The notes under the pieces were generated by a model. That model saw only the letters and a program-made list of their open reading frames with translations, did not search any database and was not told where the DNA came from. Below are positions 1-8,592 of a stretch of 64,000 nucleotides of DNA, piece by piece. This stretch comes from DATKEJ01 sp963768715 (GTDB lineage Bacteria; Bacteroidota; Rhodothermia; Rhodothermales; DATKEJ01), in NCBI GenBank assembly GCA_963768715.1, contig CAVYJC010000005.1:1-64000 (forward strand). Reading direction: 5' to 3'. Position 1 is the stretch's first letter. Every line of letters starts with the position of its first letter. Position numbers and translations under genes: made by a program.

Positions 1-93
1 AATGATGAATGATCAATACGGAACGAGGAATGGCTGCCGCCGCCCAACCCATGCACGCCTAACTGAGCACCGAGCGCGCCGAGCCTGCGCCCG
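1..93. repeat. Inter-cassette repeat, left-edge copy
   Basis: These bases match 21642-21733 essentially base for base (the stretch after the hairpin and before the T5 stop codon) and closely match 4852-4944 and 15367-15459. It is the proximal end of the inter-cassette repeat that sits downstream of every T gene. Its presence at the window edge shows that the cassette array continues to the left. Confidence 0.8.
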
Positions 94-762
94 CTATTTC
101 ACCACGACCATCTTCCCCAGTTTCACCCTCCCGCTTCCGTCGGCTTTGAGCTCGACGCTGTAGAAATAGACCCCGCTGGGGAAGCCGGCGGCATTCCAGG
201 ACGTCTCCTGGTAGCCGGCCTTTTGGGCATTGTCAACCAAGCGGGCGACCCGTTGGCCGAGCGGGTTGAAGACTTCAATCCGGACGTTGCCATCCTTGGG
301 CAGGGCGTAGGCAATCTTCGTCGTCGGGTTGAAAGGATTCGGGTAATTACCCCGCAGCATGAGCTCGGTCGGCGCTTCGGGTTCGATGCTGATCGTCTTT
401 GATTCCAGTTGTCCGATCGCCGACGAGATATCAAACGTCAGTTCGGTGGCTTCGCCGGCCGGGGCCTTTTCGTCCAGGTCGAAGGTGAACAGGGCGGTTC
501 GCGACTCGCCGGGTTTGAGCACCCCGACGCCGGCCGCGCTTGTTTTGAACGTGAGCCAGATCGGGCTGGCGTCGAGCTGAACCGAGACGTCTTTGAGCAG
601 TCCGTTCGTGGAGTTAAGGACTTCGAGCTCGATCCGATTTGACTGGGAGGCGTAGGGAATGGCATACGCTCCGAGATCCGATTGCTTCGCCAAGGGCTGA
701 GCCGAGCCAACTTGAAATATCAAACTGCAAACTGCAAACATGAGTGCATACGGTGCTCGCAT
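94..762 (-). CDS. T1: secreted NEW3-like protein with T9SS type A sorting domain
   Basis: A 222-residue secreted protein, third gene of cassette 1. Residues 1-20 form a signal peptide ending in GSAQ. Residues 25-125 form a beta-rich domain with GVLKPGESRTALFTFDLDEK, resembling the NEW3 family. Residues 140-222 are a T9SS type A sorting domain with NYPNPFNPTTKIAYALP, VRIEVFNPLGQRVARLVD, PSGVYFYSVEL and a basic end. T9SS exports such proteins and attaches them to the cell surface after removing the C-terminal domain (family knowledge). The frame is open further upstream, but ATG 762 is chosen because it directly precedes the signal peptide and gives the same length as T3 and T5. It starts 91 bases after D1 ends. 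I infer that it anchors the M and D products of its cassette, which have no sorting domain. Confidence 0.85.
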   Translation of the reverse strand: MRAPYALMFAVCSLIFQVGSAQPLAKQSDLGAYAIPYASQSNRIELEVLNSTNGLLKDVSVQLDASPIWLTFKTSAAGVGVLKPGESRTALFTFDLDEKAPAGEATELTFDISSAIGQLESKTISIEPEAPTELMLRGNYPNPFNPTTKIAYALPKDGNVRIEVFNPLGQRVARLVDNAQKAGYQETSWNAAGFPSGVYFYSVELKADGSGRVKLGKMVVVK

Positions 763-853
763 GGCTCGGCTGCGAAATAGATGCCCGGAATCGACAGGCG
801 CCCTGTACGAATGACGGATACCAAGTTTGGTGTTTGACATTTGACGTTTGATG

Positions 854-2818
854 TTACTGGATCTCCGTAGGTGGTTTGTAGACCCCGTTATCGTTGTCAA
901 TGTTCGAGTGGGTATCGAAGAACTCGATTCCAAGCGATCTGGGACGAATCCCCGTTCCGTCGTCGTGCTTTGGGGGGTTCCGGCTGAAATAAAGCTTGTG
1001 AATGACCTCCCAGTCAGTGGGGAGATCATGCCACGGATAGGCATTCTCCGTCGGCCAGTAGCTCACCCGGATGAAATGCTCTCCCTCCCATTCGAGCGTC
1101 TGAACCGTGTTACCATAGTAGGTGTCCAGAGCAGCTTTGTCAGTGCTTTCGAGCGTCAGCTCGCTTGCGTCGTACAGAACGTCGACAACCACTGCGGCCA
1201 CCGTATTCTCAGGCAAAACGGATGAGTCCGCTTTTGCTTCGATGTCTACCCAGAAATCGTGGGGCTTATCCTTCGTAACGTTGAGTCGAATGTAGGAGCC
1301 GACCCCGGTCGTGGTCTGCTGCAGCAATTGACCTGGTGGCGGCTGCGGATCGCAAATGAGGGACTGGATGTCGGGATCCTTGTCGGGAATGCCGGTGGAA
1401 GCGCCTGCCGTCGTGTTAACAAGCCACCTCGTGAAATCAAGCGCTGTCACCTGCGTGTCGAAATTGAAGTCGGTACTCTGGTAGCCGGCGGCTCCAGCCG
1501 TGGTCGCAGCCAGCCATTTGGTGAAATCAAGGGCAGTCACGAGGCAGTCCACTTCCGCATCCGCTCCAAACATCGCGTAGACCGTATCCTGACCGGAGAC
1601 GATCACCTTCTGCGGCGTGCTGTTGCCATACGCATGCCCCGTCGTGAAATCGTGACGAGCGTAATAGCCCGTCATGTCGACTAGCGTATCCGACATGACG
1701 GCGATGTGGTTGCGGTGGTCGACGACGACGAAATACTCGCCCGGATTAGGCTTGAGCAGGCGTACGTGGGCGGTCGAGTCCGCATGTAGCGGAACCGCTG
1801 CCCTGCTAACGACACTATCCTCGCCGACCGTGTCTACGACCACGACGTAGATCCAGTCTACAGCGTTAGGATCAGAAACCCAATAAGGCCCAAGTTCTGC
1901 GTAGTACCACGGTCCTTCACCGTACGGATTCACGGCGGGGACAACTGACTGCCCCAAGGATGTGCTCATTGATTCGAGCGCGACCTTCAGGTCAAGGAAG
2001 AAGACGCTGTCAGCCTGGTTGTAATACGATGCTGTGCCTCCAGCCACCGCAAGCCTGCTAGACTGTTGGTTTGCAGCACGTTTGTAAACAGAGTTAGGAT
2101 AGCTACTCAGTAAGGCCGCATAACGCGAGTCGGCTTCCGCGAAGTCTCCAGAACTCAGACTGGCGTCGAGATCCGCGTAAAGAGCATAGACGTACCTGGA
2201 AATCTCGTTCAAATATGGAGGAAAGGAGCCATTCTGCACCGCGGACTGAATCACGGCCTCCGGCCACGAATCGCCGTCAAGCCAGGGGTAGGTTGTGAAA
2301 GTGGTGGTGAAGGCGCTTGCCAGCGTATCCAGTTCGCCCTCGTTGAGCCCTGCTGGATTAGAAACACTGAAGTCGCCTGTCGCAATCAGCGTCGGCGATC
2401 GATCGACAGGGTCAGGAAAAAAGACTCTCAGCGTGTAGGAACCAACTTGGTCCCAGATTGGATACGAGAGTAGCAAATTGAAGGTCGTCGAGTGCGACTC
2501 TCCTGGAGAATATGAAACGTTACTCAGGCCTTGGACGAGATCATGGTACATCGAATGTGTACTCATGAGCTCACCATCCGGGGCTTCGAGCCGGTACGAC
2601 AGCAAGGATCGACCTCCAGGCCATGCAGCGGGACCGAAGTTCTGAATCTTGCTGCTAGGATTGGACAGCGTGAGGGTAACGATTATCGGCTCGAACCGGT
2701 CGTAGCTGCTGTCGTCGAAAGTGAGCGTCGCATCCGGAACGACGTCATATCGCTGAGCCTGCGCATACTCGACGAGCAGCATGCCGGCCAAGATCATGAT
2801 ACCTAGTCGCAATAACAT
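854..2818 (-). CDS. D1: secreted dockerin / cohesin-like protein, mosaic type
   Basis: A 654-residue secreted protein. Signal peptide 1-22. Residues 25-140 form a beta domain resembling BsuPI-type inhibitors (YDRFEPIIVTLTLSN; PSSKIQNFGP). A helical stretch follows at 160-250, then an HRNHIAVMSDTLVD module at 368-381, a dockerin-like pair at 417-470 (VTALDFTKWLAATTAGA, then VTALDFTRWLVNTTAGA, each preceded by Asp-rich loops), and a cohesin-like beta domain at 508-654 (FWVDIEAKADSS, VVVDVLYDASELTLES). The N-terminal half resembles D2 and D4, while the dockerin and C-terminal parts resemble D3 and D5, so the gene is a mosaic. The first dockerin loop (DAEVDCLVTALD) is degenerate as a calcium site. 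It starts 7 bases after M1 ends. No sorting domain is visible. The ligand is unknown. Confidence 0.85.
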   Translation of the reverse strand: MLLRLGIMILAGMLLVEYAQAQRYDVVPDATLTFDDSSYDRFEPIIVTLTLSNPSSKIQNFGPAAWPGGRSLLSYRLEAPDGELMSTHSMYHDLVQGLSNVSYSPGESHSTTFNLLLSYPIWDQVGSYTLRVFFPDPVDRSPTLIATGDFSVSNPAGLNEGELDTLASAFTTTFTTYPWLDGDSWPEAVIQSAVQNGSFPPYLNEISRYVYALYADLDASLSSGDFAEADSRYAALLSSYPNSVYKRAANQQSSRLAVAGGTASYYNQADSVFFLDLKVALESMSTSLGQSVVPAVNPYGEGPWYYAELGPYWVSDPNAVDWIYVVVVDTVGEDSVVSRAAVPLHADSTAHVRLLKPNPGEYFVVVDHRNHIAVMSDTLVDMTGYYARHDFTTGHAYGNSTPQKVIVSGQDTVYAMFGADAEVDCLVTALDFTKWLAATTAGAAGYQSTDFNFDTQVTALDFTRWLVNTTAGASTGIPDKDPDIQSLICDPQPPPGQLLQQTTTGVGSYIRLNVTKDKPHDFWVDIEAKADSSVLPENTVAAVVVDVLYDASELTLESTDKAALDTYYGNTVQTLEWEGEHFIRVSYWPTENAYPWHDLPTDWEVIHKLYFSRNPPKHDDGTGIRPRSLGIEFFDTHSNIDNDNGVYKPPTEIQ

Positions 2819-2825
2819 AGCACGG

Positions 2826-4541
2826 TCATTTTAGTCGGAACTCCTGCTTGTCCTGACTACGGAAAGTGGAAACATTGAATGGGCCATGACCTACCACCAT
2901 CGGTGATGGTTTCGTGTTGTCATGCGTATCCCCGGGACCCATCCCTAAGGCATGCCCCAGTTCGTGCAAGGTAGTCATCCGCTGGATGTCGCTGACATCC
3001 TGGCCACCAGAGTGAGCGTCTACCTGATCGTTCGAAAATGCTGCCGACAGGAGATCTAACGGATTCACCAGTCCGAACCCGCCGCCATCAAGGTCTGTAC
3101 CATTGTAGACGGATACCCAAGCGGTATCTCGGCCGTCCGCTATTGGATAGAAAAAATAGTGGAGTGGCGTAGCCTCGGGGATTGAGTTGGTTGACACGTC
3201 GAGGAGGCCATTAATGGTGGAGTCGAAGATTCGTGAAAAAGAAGCCTTTTCGCCTTTCGTGATCTTATAAATGGGACCCTGGGTCATACCATACTGGATG
3301 CCATTGATGGAGTCTACTGGGGCGCACCATGGATTGCTCGTGCAAGCAGGATCCGTGACTCTGCGACCCGTCCAGTATCGACCGGCGACCACAACGAACC
3401 CATTTTTCAGTGAGTCTACACTCGAGCGCGGTTGCTTCCTAAGATGGCCGTCGTCCTTGACTTTCACATAGTTTCGATAATTCGCATATGTAGCTTCATT
3501 TTCACCGAGCCACCTCAGCTGGCTCGTTCCAGGGAAGGCAGGACTTTGTGACCCGTTCGGGCCGATTGCCCCTGCGACCAAATAGGCTTTCAGGAAGAGC
3601 TGAGTCTCCAACTGCTGTGCGGCCCAGGCCGCATACTCTGCCTCCAAGGTATCGATGAAAATCTCCTTCACTGTAGGACTCAGTCGGTAATGGGTCGAGC
3701 CGATCATCACGCCCTGATACTCTTGTAACTTCGTTATTCCATCGCCATCATGGGTATTCGTGAACTGAGTCGTTTCTTCCATATCCCAACATGTATCCGG
3801 TACCGCGCTCGTACAGTCCGGGTCTGATTTCAACGAGTCCAGGTGCAGATAGCCGCCGTTTTCCTTTTCCCAGCCATCAGCGATTCCGTCATCATCAGTG
3901 TCGTAGGGGATCTTGTAGTTAACGGTAGTCCACGCAAACGTTGGTACCCCCTGAGGATCGAAGACTTTCACGATAAACCATACGACCCCCCAGTATGCAT
4001 GGGTGTCGACCCAATATGTTATCCCGACCTTCGCCGGATCCAAAGGACTTGTTATGACCTGCAGCGTCTTTGGTGCGGTCGAACCATCCAGGAACGTGTA
4101 GGTCGTATCCGGGAACTGGTGCAATACCATGGTGACTTCTGCCGTCCAACCGTCCTTCTCTCCATTCCAGTCAAACAAAATTTGAAATTGGTAACCGGCA
4201 CAGGGGACGAAATCGGGATAAGGGGTGGCAGGCCAAGACCCAATTGGTAGCTGACACGTCGAGGCTCCTTGGACCTTGCCGAAAACATCCTCATCTCGCT
4301 TGTGGCTATGGACTTCCGTTCTCAACCCGGGCGGTAGCTCAGAGTCACCGGTCGCGTTGAAGATCGTCGACTCGTGACCGATGTGTACGTGCTCCTTGAT
4401 CGTGACCTGCGCGAACGAGCTCGATGCCGGCAGGAGGATGAGAACGCTAGCTACTACAAGAGAGAGAGAGAGAGAGAGAGAGAGGAAACGTGAGACATCA
4501 GACAGCAGACAGCAGATTTGTCCGGAGCCGAAATGGACCAA
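2826..4541 (-). CDS. M1: secreted metzincin-like metalloprotease, start lies behind a CT-repeat tract
   Basis: A protein of 571 codons in the open frame. After a hydrophobic signal sequence (VVASVLILLPASSSFAQ) the mature chain begins QVTIKEHVHIG, matching the QVTIRE/D start of the other M proteins. A calcium-type loop DTDDDGIADGW lies near residue 214. The zinc motif HELGHALGMGPGDTH is at 526-540, followed by a Met-turn-like SPM at 546. The third histidine is four residues later than in the metzincin consensus. The C-terminus (DKQEFRLK) is conserved among M proteins. The open frame runs through a (CT)13 tract up to a TTG at 4541. The conserved ATG at 4498 is in another frame and stops inside the tract end; one CT unit fewer would bring it in frame. 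Substrate unknown; protease activity is inferred from motifs only. Confidence 0.75.
   Translation of the reverse strand: MVHFGSGQICCLLSDVSRFLSLSLSLSLVVASVLILLPASSSFAQVTIKEHVHIGHESTIFNATGDSELPPGLRTEVHSHKRDEDVFGKVQGASTCQLPIGSWPATPYPDFVPCAGYQFQILFDWNGEKDGWTAEVTMVLHQFPDTTYTFLDGSTAPKTLQVITSPLDPAKVGITYWVDTHAYWGVVWFIVKVFDPQGVPTFAWTTVNYKIPYDTDDDGIADGWEKENGGYLHLDSLKSDPDCTSAVPDTCWDMEETTQFTNTHDGDGITKLQEYQGVMIGSTHYRLSPTVKEIFIDTLEAEYAAWAAQQLETQLFLKAYLVAGAIGPNGSQSPAFPGTSQLRWLGENEATYANYRNYVKVKDDGHLRKQPRSSVDSLKNGFVVVAGRYWTGRRVTDPACTSNPWCAPVDSINGIQYGMTQGPIYKITKGEKASFSRIFDSTINGLLDVSTNSIPEATPLHYFFYPIADGRDTAWVSVYNGTDLDGGGFGLVNPLDLLSAAFSNDQVDAHSGGQDVSDIQRMTTLHELGHALGMGPGDTHDNTKPSPMVVGHGPFNVSTFRSQDKQEFRLK
4459..4484 (-). 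repeat. (CT)13 dinucleotide tract at the M1 translation start
   Basis: Thirteen AG units on the plus strand (CT in the sense direction) lie between the conserved ATG at 4498-4496 and the M1 signal peptide. Read from that ATG the frame is M-S-H-V-S-S then Leu-Ser repeats, Leu-Leu and a TAG at 4456-4454. The signal-peptide frame is offset so that loss of one unit (or gain of two) would join them. Confidence 0.9.
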
Positions 4542-4944
4542 GTCGGAGACGGACGCCAGAATTTGACTGCGGATGGTTGAGCGTGTGAACGCTCTCGAAT
4601 TTGAGCTAGACGCTGCACCGGCGATATTGAGTGGGTTTTCGAGCCTGGCCTTGGCAATATATCGGCCGAGCGTCCTTTTTGGCGTCTATTTAGCGTCTTT
4701 TTTGCGTCCAAACATCGATGGGGCACGGGAAAATGCCCTGTGAACGTTCCGTGTACCAGGTGCCGGGTGCAACGTGCCAAGTGCGACGTGCCAAGTGCCG
4801 CCGTCATTCCCATGGGGCCTGCGCCTGCGCAGGCGGGGATCCATGGGTCGCAATGATGAATGATCAATACGGAACGAGGAATGGCTGCCGCCGGCCAACC
4901 CATGCACGCCGAACTGAGCATCAAGCTTGCCGAGCCTGCGCGCG
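4531..4944. repeat. Inter-cassette repeat between cassettes 1 and 2
   Basis: No gene is seen here. The block closely matches 15031-15459 and 21290-21733 and, in its first two thirds, 26100-26480 and 29085-29300. It holds GTGCCAAGTGC-like quasi-tandem words (4760-4800) and a REP-like hairpin at 4803-4850 with the perfect palindrome GCCTGCGCAGGC inside CATGGGG...GGGGATCCATGGG. It lies downstream of T2 and upstream of M1, so it could end one cassette's transcript and carry the promoter of the next. No promoter motif is convincing by eye. Confidence 0.8.
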
Positions 4945-5619
4945 CTATTTCACCACGACCATCTTCCCCAGTTTCACCCTCCCGCTTCCGTCGGCTTTGA
5001 GCTCGACGCTGTAGAAATACACCCCGCTCGGGAAGCCGGCCGCATTCCAGGACATCTCCTGGTAGCCGGCCTTTTGGGCATTGTCAACCAAGCGGGCGAC
5101 CCGTTGGCCGAGCGGGTTGAAGACCTCAATCCGGACGCTGCCATCCTTGGGCAACGCGTAGGCAATCTTGGTCGTCGGATTGAAGGGGTTTGGATAGTTG
5201 CCTCTCAGTGTGAGCTCAGTTGGAGCTTCAGATTCGATCGTGATCGTCTTGGACTCCAGATGCCCGGTCGCCGACGAGACGTCAAATCGAAGATCCGCCA
5301 CTTCGCCGACGGGGGCTTTTTCGTCCAGGTCGAACCTGAAGACGGCCGTTGCCGACTCGCCGGGTTTGAGTACACCGATTCGCGCCGTCGCTTCCTCGAA
5401 GGTGAGCCAAATGGGGCCGTTACCGAGCTGAACCGAGACGTCTTTCAGTGGATGGCTCGTGGAGTTCAGGACTTCGAGCTCGATTCGGTTTGATTCCGAG
5501 GCATAGGGAATGGCGTACGTCCCACGGTCCGAGACTTTGGCCACGGGCTGGGAGGACGCTGTCACCAGGGCCGCCAGGACGAAATACGAGGTTAATGCCC
5601 ACTTCATAGCTGTCCTCAT
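4945..5619 (-). CDS. T2: secreted NEW3-like protein with T9SS type A sorting domain
   Basis: A 224-residue protein, nearly identical to T4. A signal peptide occupies about residues 1-23 (ALTSYFVLAALVTASSQ). A NEW3-like domain follows (LKPGESATAVFRFDLDEKAP), then the T9SS sorting domain with NYPNPFNPTTKIAYALP and the terminal KLGKMVVVK. It starts 84 bases after the D2 stop. Its near-identity with T4, together with the adjoining 3' half of D2 and D4, points to recent duplication or gene conversion. The inferred role is surface anchoring or presentation of the cassette 2 proteins; no catalytic motif is visible. Confidence 0.85.
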   Translation of the reverse strand: MRTAMKWALTSYFVLAALVTASSQPVAKVSDRGTYAIPYASESNRIELEVLNSTSHPLKDVSVQLGNGPIWLTFEEATARIGVLKPGESATAVFRFDLDEKAPVGEVADLRFDVSSATGHLESKTITIESEAPTELTLRGNYPNPFNPTTKIAYALPKDGSVRIEVFNPLGQRVARLVDNAQKAGYQEMSWNAAGFPSGVYFYSVELKADGSGRVKLGKMVVVK

Positions 5620-5703
5620 TGAATATCAACAGTCGACTCGACAACGTCAGTCGAGTCACGCAGGTTCGCGTGACTTCGGGACCCGAGCGCAACAATCCGG
5701 CTC

Positions 5704-8592
5704 TTACTGGACTTCAGCATCAGAATCCAAAATCCTGTTTGTGTCATTGCTGTTCCCGTGACTGTCGAAGAATCCCGCCGAAAGTGATCTTGTCCTGAAC
5801 GTCAGGCCCGGACTTCCTCCATGAGGCACACGTTCAAACCTCGCCTGTGCAAGCACAACCCAGTCCGTGCCAAGATCGTAGCCGGGATTTTGACCTCCGC
5901 CGACGTCGGACGATGTAACGACGAGACGATAGTAGGCGCCATTCTCGTCGGCCTGTTGCACCGATTCGACCGCGTATCCAAGAAAACCACTTTCAGTTAA
6001 GACACCCGGGATCGTTTCGAGGTACTCGTAGTCGGCATCGCTGAAATAGAAATCGAACGTGGCGGACCCGACCGTATTATCCGGCGCCAGATTCGTGTTT
6101 GCCTTCGCTTCGAGATTCACCCACAGCTTCTTTCCGCTCGAATTGACCACGTTCAAACGTACGAATGCGCGGGGCGCCTGCTGAGGCGGCGATGTTGTCG
6201 GAAACACCTCCTCAAGCGTCTGTTTGAGCGAACCCAATCCATCCTCGACTCCATCAAGGGTGTTCGTCATCCAGGTGTTGAAATCCAAGGTATCAACGAC
6301 GGCGTCCATGTCGTAGTCACTCGAAACGTAGGCGGTCTCCCCTGCCTTCGACGCTTCGGTCCACTCGTTGAAATCGGGGGCGGTCACCTGACCGTCACGA
6401 TTTGCGTCTCCGGTCCACATGGCATACCGACCGTCGCTCAAGAGGACTTGAGCAGGCCTGCCGGTCGTTTCCAGTGCATGGCCGGTCGTGAAGTCGTGCG
6501 TCGGCCTTGTCTGCGCGAAGTTGACCAGCGTGTCGCTCGCGACCACTACGTGATTTCGGTGCTGCACGGCAATCCGAAACGAATCGGCCGGCACGACGGA
6601 CTGTGAGACGACCACGTTGCCGTCTCGGTCCAAAAGGCCGGGACTTACGGACACAACCGAACTGTCCGTGAACACAAGGACGAGCACCCAATCGACGGCA
6701 TACTTGGGCACGGCCGTGAGCGACTGGGTCCCGGTGAAGTCCCAGGGGCCCTCGTTTGGAACACCAAACGGCTGGGTCAGCGGAATCTCGTCGTGGGTCG
6801 GGTCGTTCGTACCCGTCGACATTTGGCCGGTTGCAGTGGAGTATGCCCCTTCTAACAAGACCTTGACCTCCAGAATGGGGGGAAGATGGGAAAGTGCGTC
6901 CTCAATACCGCCATTCAGCAGGTCGTATCCCTCAGTAGTGATCGTAGCTCCGTTTTCTTCCTCCACCTGAGCGAGCGCGCTGCCAAGGAGACTCGCGGCC
7001 CATGTAGAGTCACCAGATGTAAGTGCAAGACTTGCATCTTGCAGGACGCCTCCAAGATCGTTGACCAGCACCGAATCCGTAATCCAATCTTGATCCTCGG
7101 CAAGGCTTAGATACGTTGCAATCCTGTCGAGCAGCGCATCAAGATCAAAGGGACCCGCCAATGCAAAACTGTTCTGCAGCCACAGAACGAGGTCCTCTCC
7201 CGACACCTGACCGTCCAGGTTGAAATCTGAGGGTAGATATCCCGTCTGTCCAAAATCAGCCGCCCACGCCATGGAATCCGCGGTCGTCACCTCCCCGTCC
7301 GCATTCGCGTCACCCGCCCACATGGCGAAAACGCCCGGTTCGACCTCCTTCTGAGCATTGGCTCCCAGGGCGTGGCCGGTTGTGAAGTCGTATTCGATCC
7401 GCCCGACCACGTTTACAAGGGTATCACTCTGTATTGCGACGTGATTGCGATGGTCTATGACCACCCTGTACTGCCCAGGAGGCAGATTCCGAAAGGAGGA
7501 GAGGACGTGCCCAGACCATAATATAACTCCGGCAGCAGAGGCGACTACGCTGTCTGGAGGGCTATCCGCAAGCAAGCGCACGAGCACCCAGTCTGATGCG
7601 TAGACCGAACTCCCGAACCCACTCTCCTTACCATCGTAGTTCCATGGAGACGCGGTGTACGGCTGCTCCGACGGGACCAGCCCGTCCTCCGCCAGTGTTC
7701 TGTCGATCCTACCGCTTTCGTAAGGGCCCTCCAGAAAGACTCTACAAAGCAGTGATGTTTGGGTATCGAGTTGGTCCTCCCAAGGTGTTTCCCCACCGTA
7801 CCAGACGAGGTCAAACAATTGTAAGGCCGTCATGTACACAGATTGAGGGAATTGAGACTGAAAAGAGGCAATCCTCTGTGTGACTTCTGTCGAGTCGCCT
7901 CCCCACAGGTCGTAGTATATCTGAGTCCAAATCACGTTAACGTACTCGGCAAACTCGCGAACGTAGGGCGGCATTCCAGGAAGATCGGCCAGGCTATCGA
8001 GCGGCGACTCGATCGTATCGTACCAACCAGGGCTCTGTCCCCCCACATGAAACGCTGTGTACGACAACTGCGCTAATAGCTCTGCGGCAGTTGAGTCAAC
8101 CGACGCATCCCGTGCGATATCGAAGGATAAGCTATCAAGGAGGATGTCATGGTACCCAGAAATTGTCGGATCTCGGCCGTACGCCGAAAGCGTGTAACTG
8201 CCGAGTTCTCGCCAGGCAGGCCAAGTCAGCAACAGGTTGAAGCTCCCCGATCGAGACTCAAAAGGATCATAGGTGATGTCGCTCGAAGGCCCAGCGATCT
8301 CAGATTCGGGCATGTTGTGGGCCCTTAACTCGTTCCCGTCTGGACCCGTCAGTTCGAATCGGAAGATTCCCCCTGCGCGCCCAGCAGGTCCATACGTTTG
8401 GTTCCGACCGGTCGTATCCGTAATCGTCACCTGGGTGATTATCGGCTCAAATTGTTTGTATGTGGCCTTCTCCAAGCTCAACTGGAGAATTGGAAGCTGA
8501 TCGTAACCTTGGGCGCAAACACTGTGTGCGTTGGCCCATTGCAACATTGGAGCCAATGCCACAATTATGCCAAGCTTGTGTATTCGAATCAT
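5704..8592 (-). CDS. D2: large secreted protein with two dockerin-like pairs and a cohesin-like C-terminus
   Basis: A 962-residue protein. After a signal peptide, residues about 25-140 form the BsuPI-like beta domain shared with D1 and D4. HRNH modules occur near 384 and 682. Dockerin-like pairs begin near 427 (GDANADGEVTTADS; FNLDGQVSGEDLVLWL) and 729 (GDANRDGQVTAPDFNEW; YDMDAVVDTLDFNTW). Between them is a helical segment around 480-570 that resembles FIMAH-type domains. A cohesin-like beta domain occupies about 806-962 (LWVNLEAKAN, ATFDFYFSDADYEYLE). The ATG overlaps the M2 stop by four bases (ATGA), which suggests translational coupling. The 3' 900 bases are identical by eye to D4. No T9SS domain is present, so retention at the surface would need a partner, presumably T2 (inference). 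Confidence 0.87.
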   Translation of the reverse strand: MIRIHKLGIIVALAPMLQWANAHSVCAQGYDQLPILQLSLEKATYKQFEPIITQVTITDTTGRNQTYGPAGRAGGIFRFELTGPDGNELRAHNMPESEIAGPSSDITYDPFESRSGSFNLLLTWPAWRELGSYTLSAYGRDPTISGYHDILLDSLSFDIARDASVDSTAAELLAQLSYTAFHVGGQSPGWYDTIESPLDSLADLPGMPPYVREFAEYVNVIWTQIYYDLWGGDSTEVTQRIASFQSQFPQSVYMTALQLFDLVWYGGETPWEDQLDTQTSLLCRVFLEGPYESGRIDRTLAEDGLVPSEQPYTASPWNYDGKESGFGSSVYASDWVLVRLLADSPPDSVVASAAGVILWSGHVLSSFRNLPPGQYRVVIDHRNHVAIQSDTLVNVVGRIEYDFTTGHALGANAQKEVEPGVFAMWAGDANADGEVTTADSMAWAADFGQTGYLPSDFNLDGQVSGEDLVLWLQNSFALAGPFDLDALLDRIATYLSLAEDQDWITDSVLVNDLGGVLQDASLALTSGDSTWAASLLGSALAQVEEENGATITTEGYDLLNGGIEDALSHLPPILEVKVLLEGAYSTATGQMSTGTNDPTHDEIPLTQPFGVPNEGPWDFTGTQSLTAVPKYAVDWVLVLVFTDSSVVSVSPGLLDRDGNVVVSQSVVPADSFRIAVQHRNHVVVASDTLVNFAQTRPTHDFTTGHALETTGRPAQVLLSDGRYAMWTGDANRDGQVTAPDFNEWTEASKAGETAYVSSDYDMDAVVDTLDFNTWMTNTLDGVEDGLGSLKQTLEEVFPTTSPPQQAPRAFVRLNVVNSSGKKLWVNLEAKANTNLAPDNTVGSATFDFYFSDADYEYLETIPGVLTESGFLGYAVESVQQADENGAYYRLVVTSSDVGGGQNPGYDLGTDWVVLAQARFERVPHGGSPGLTFRTRSLSAGFFDSHGNSNDTNRILDSDAEVQ

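Noticed and set aside
94..434. Alternative frames antisense to the T genes (for example plus-strand frames at 4927-5493 and 15442-16008)
   Set aside because: They are shadows of the conserved T genes; their conservation is explained by the sorting domain on the minus strand.
4381..4566. Plus-strand open frames rich in Arg-Glu repeats across the GA tracts (also at 10429-10659 and 20996-21364)
   Set aside because: They are antisense readings of the CT tracts and neighbouring genes, with no leader, no homology and no conservation beyond the repeat.
4454..4924. Minus-strand open frame through the inter-cassette repeat ending MSHVSS and Leu-Ser repeats (also 15108-15422, 21382-21696)
   Set aside because: It has no recognisable domain and follows the repeat; only its last ATG is relevant, as the start discussed for the M genes.
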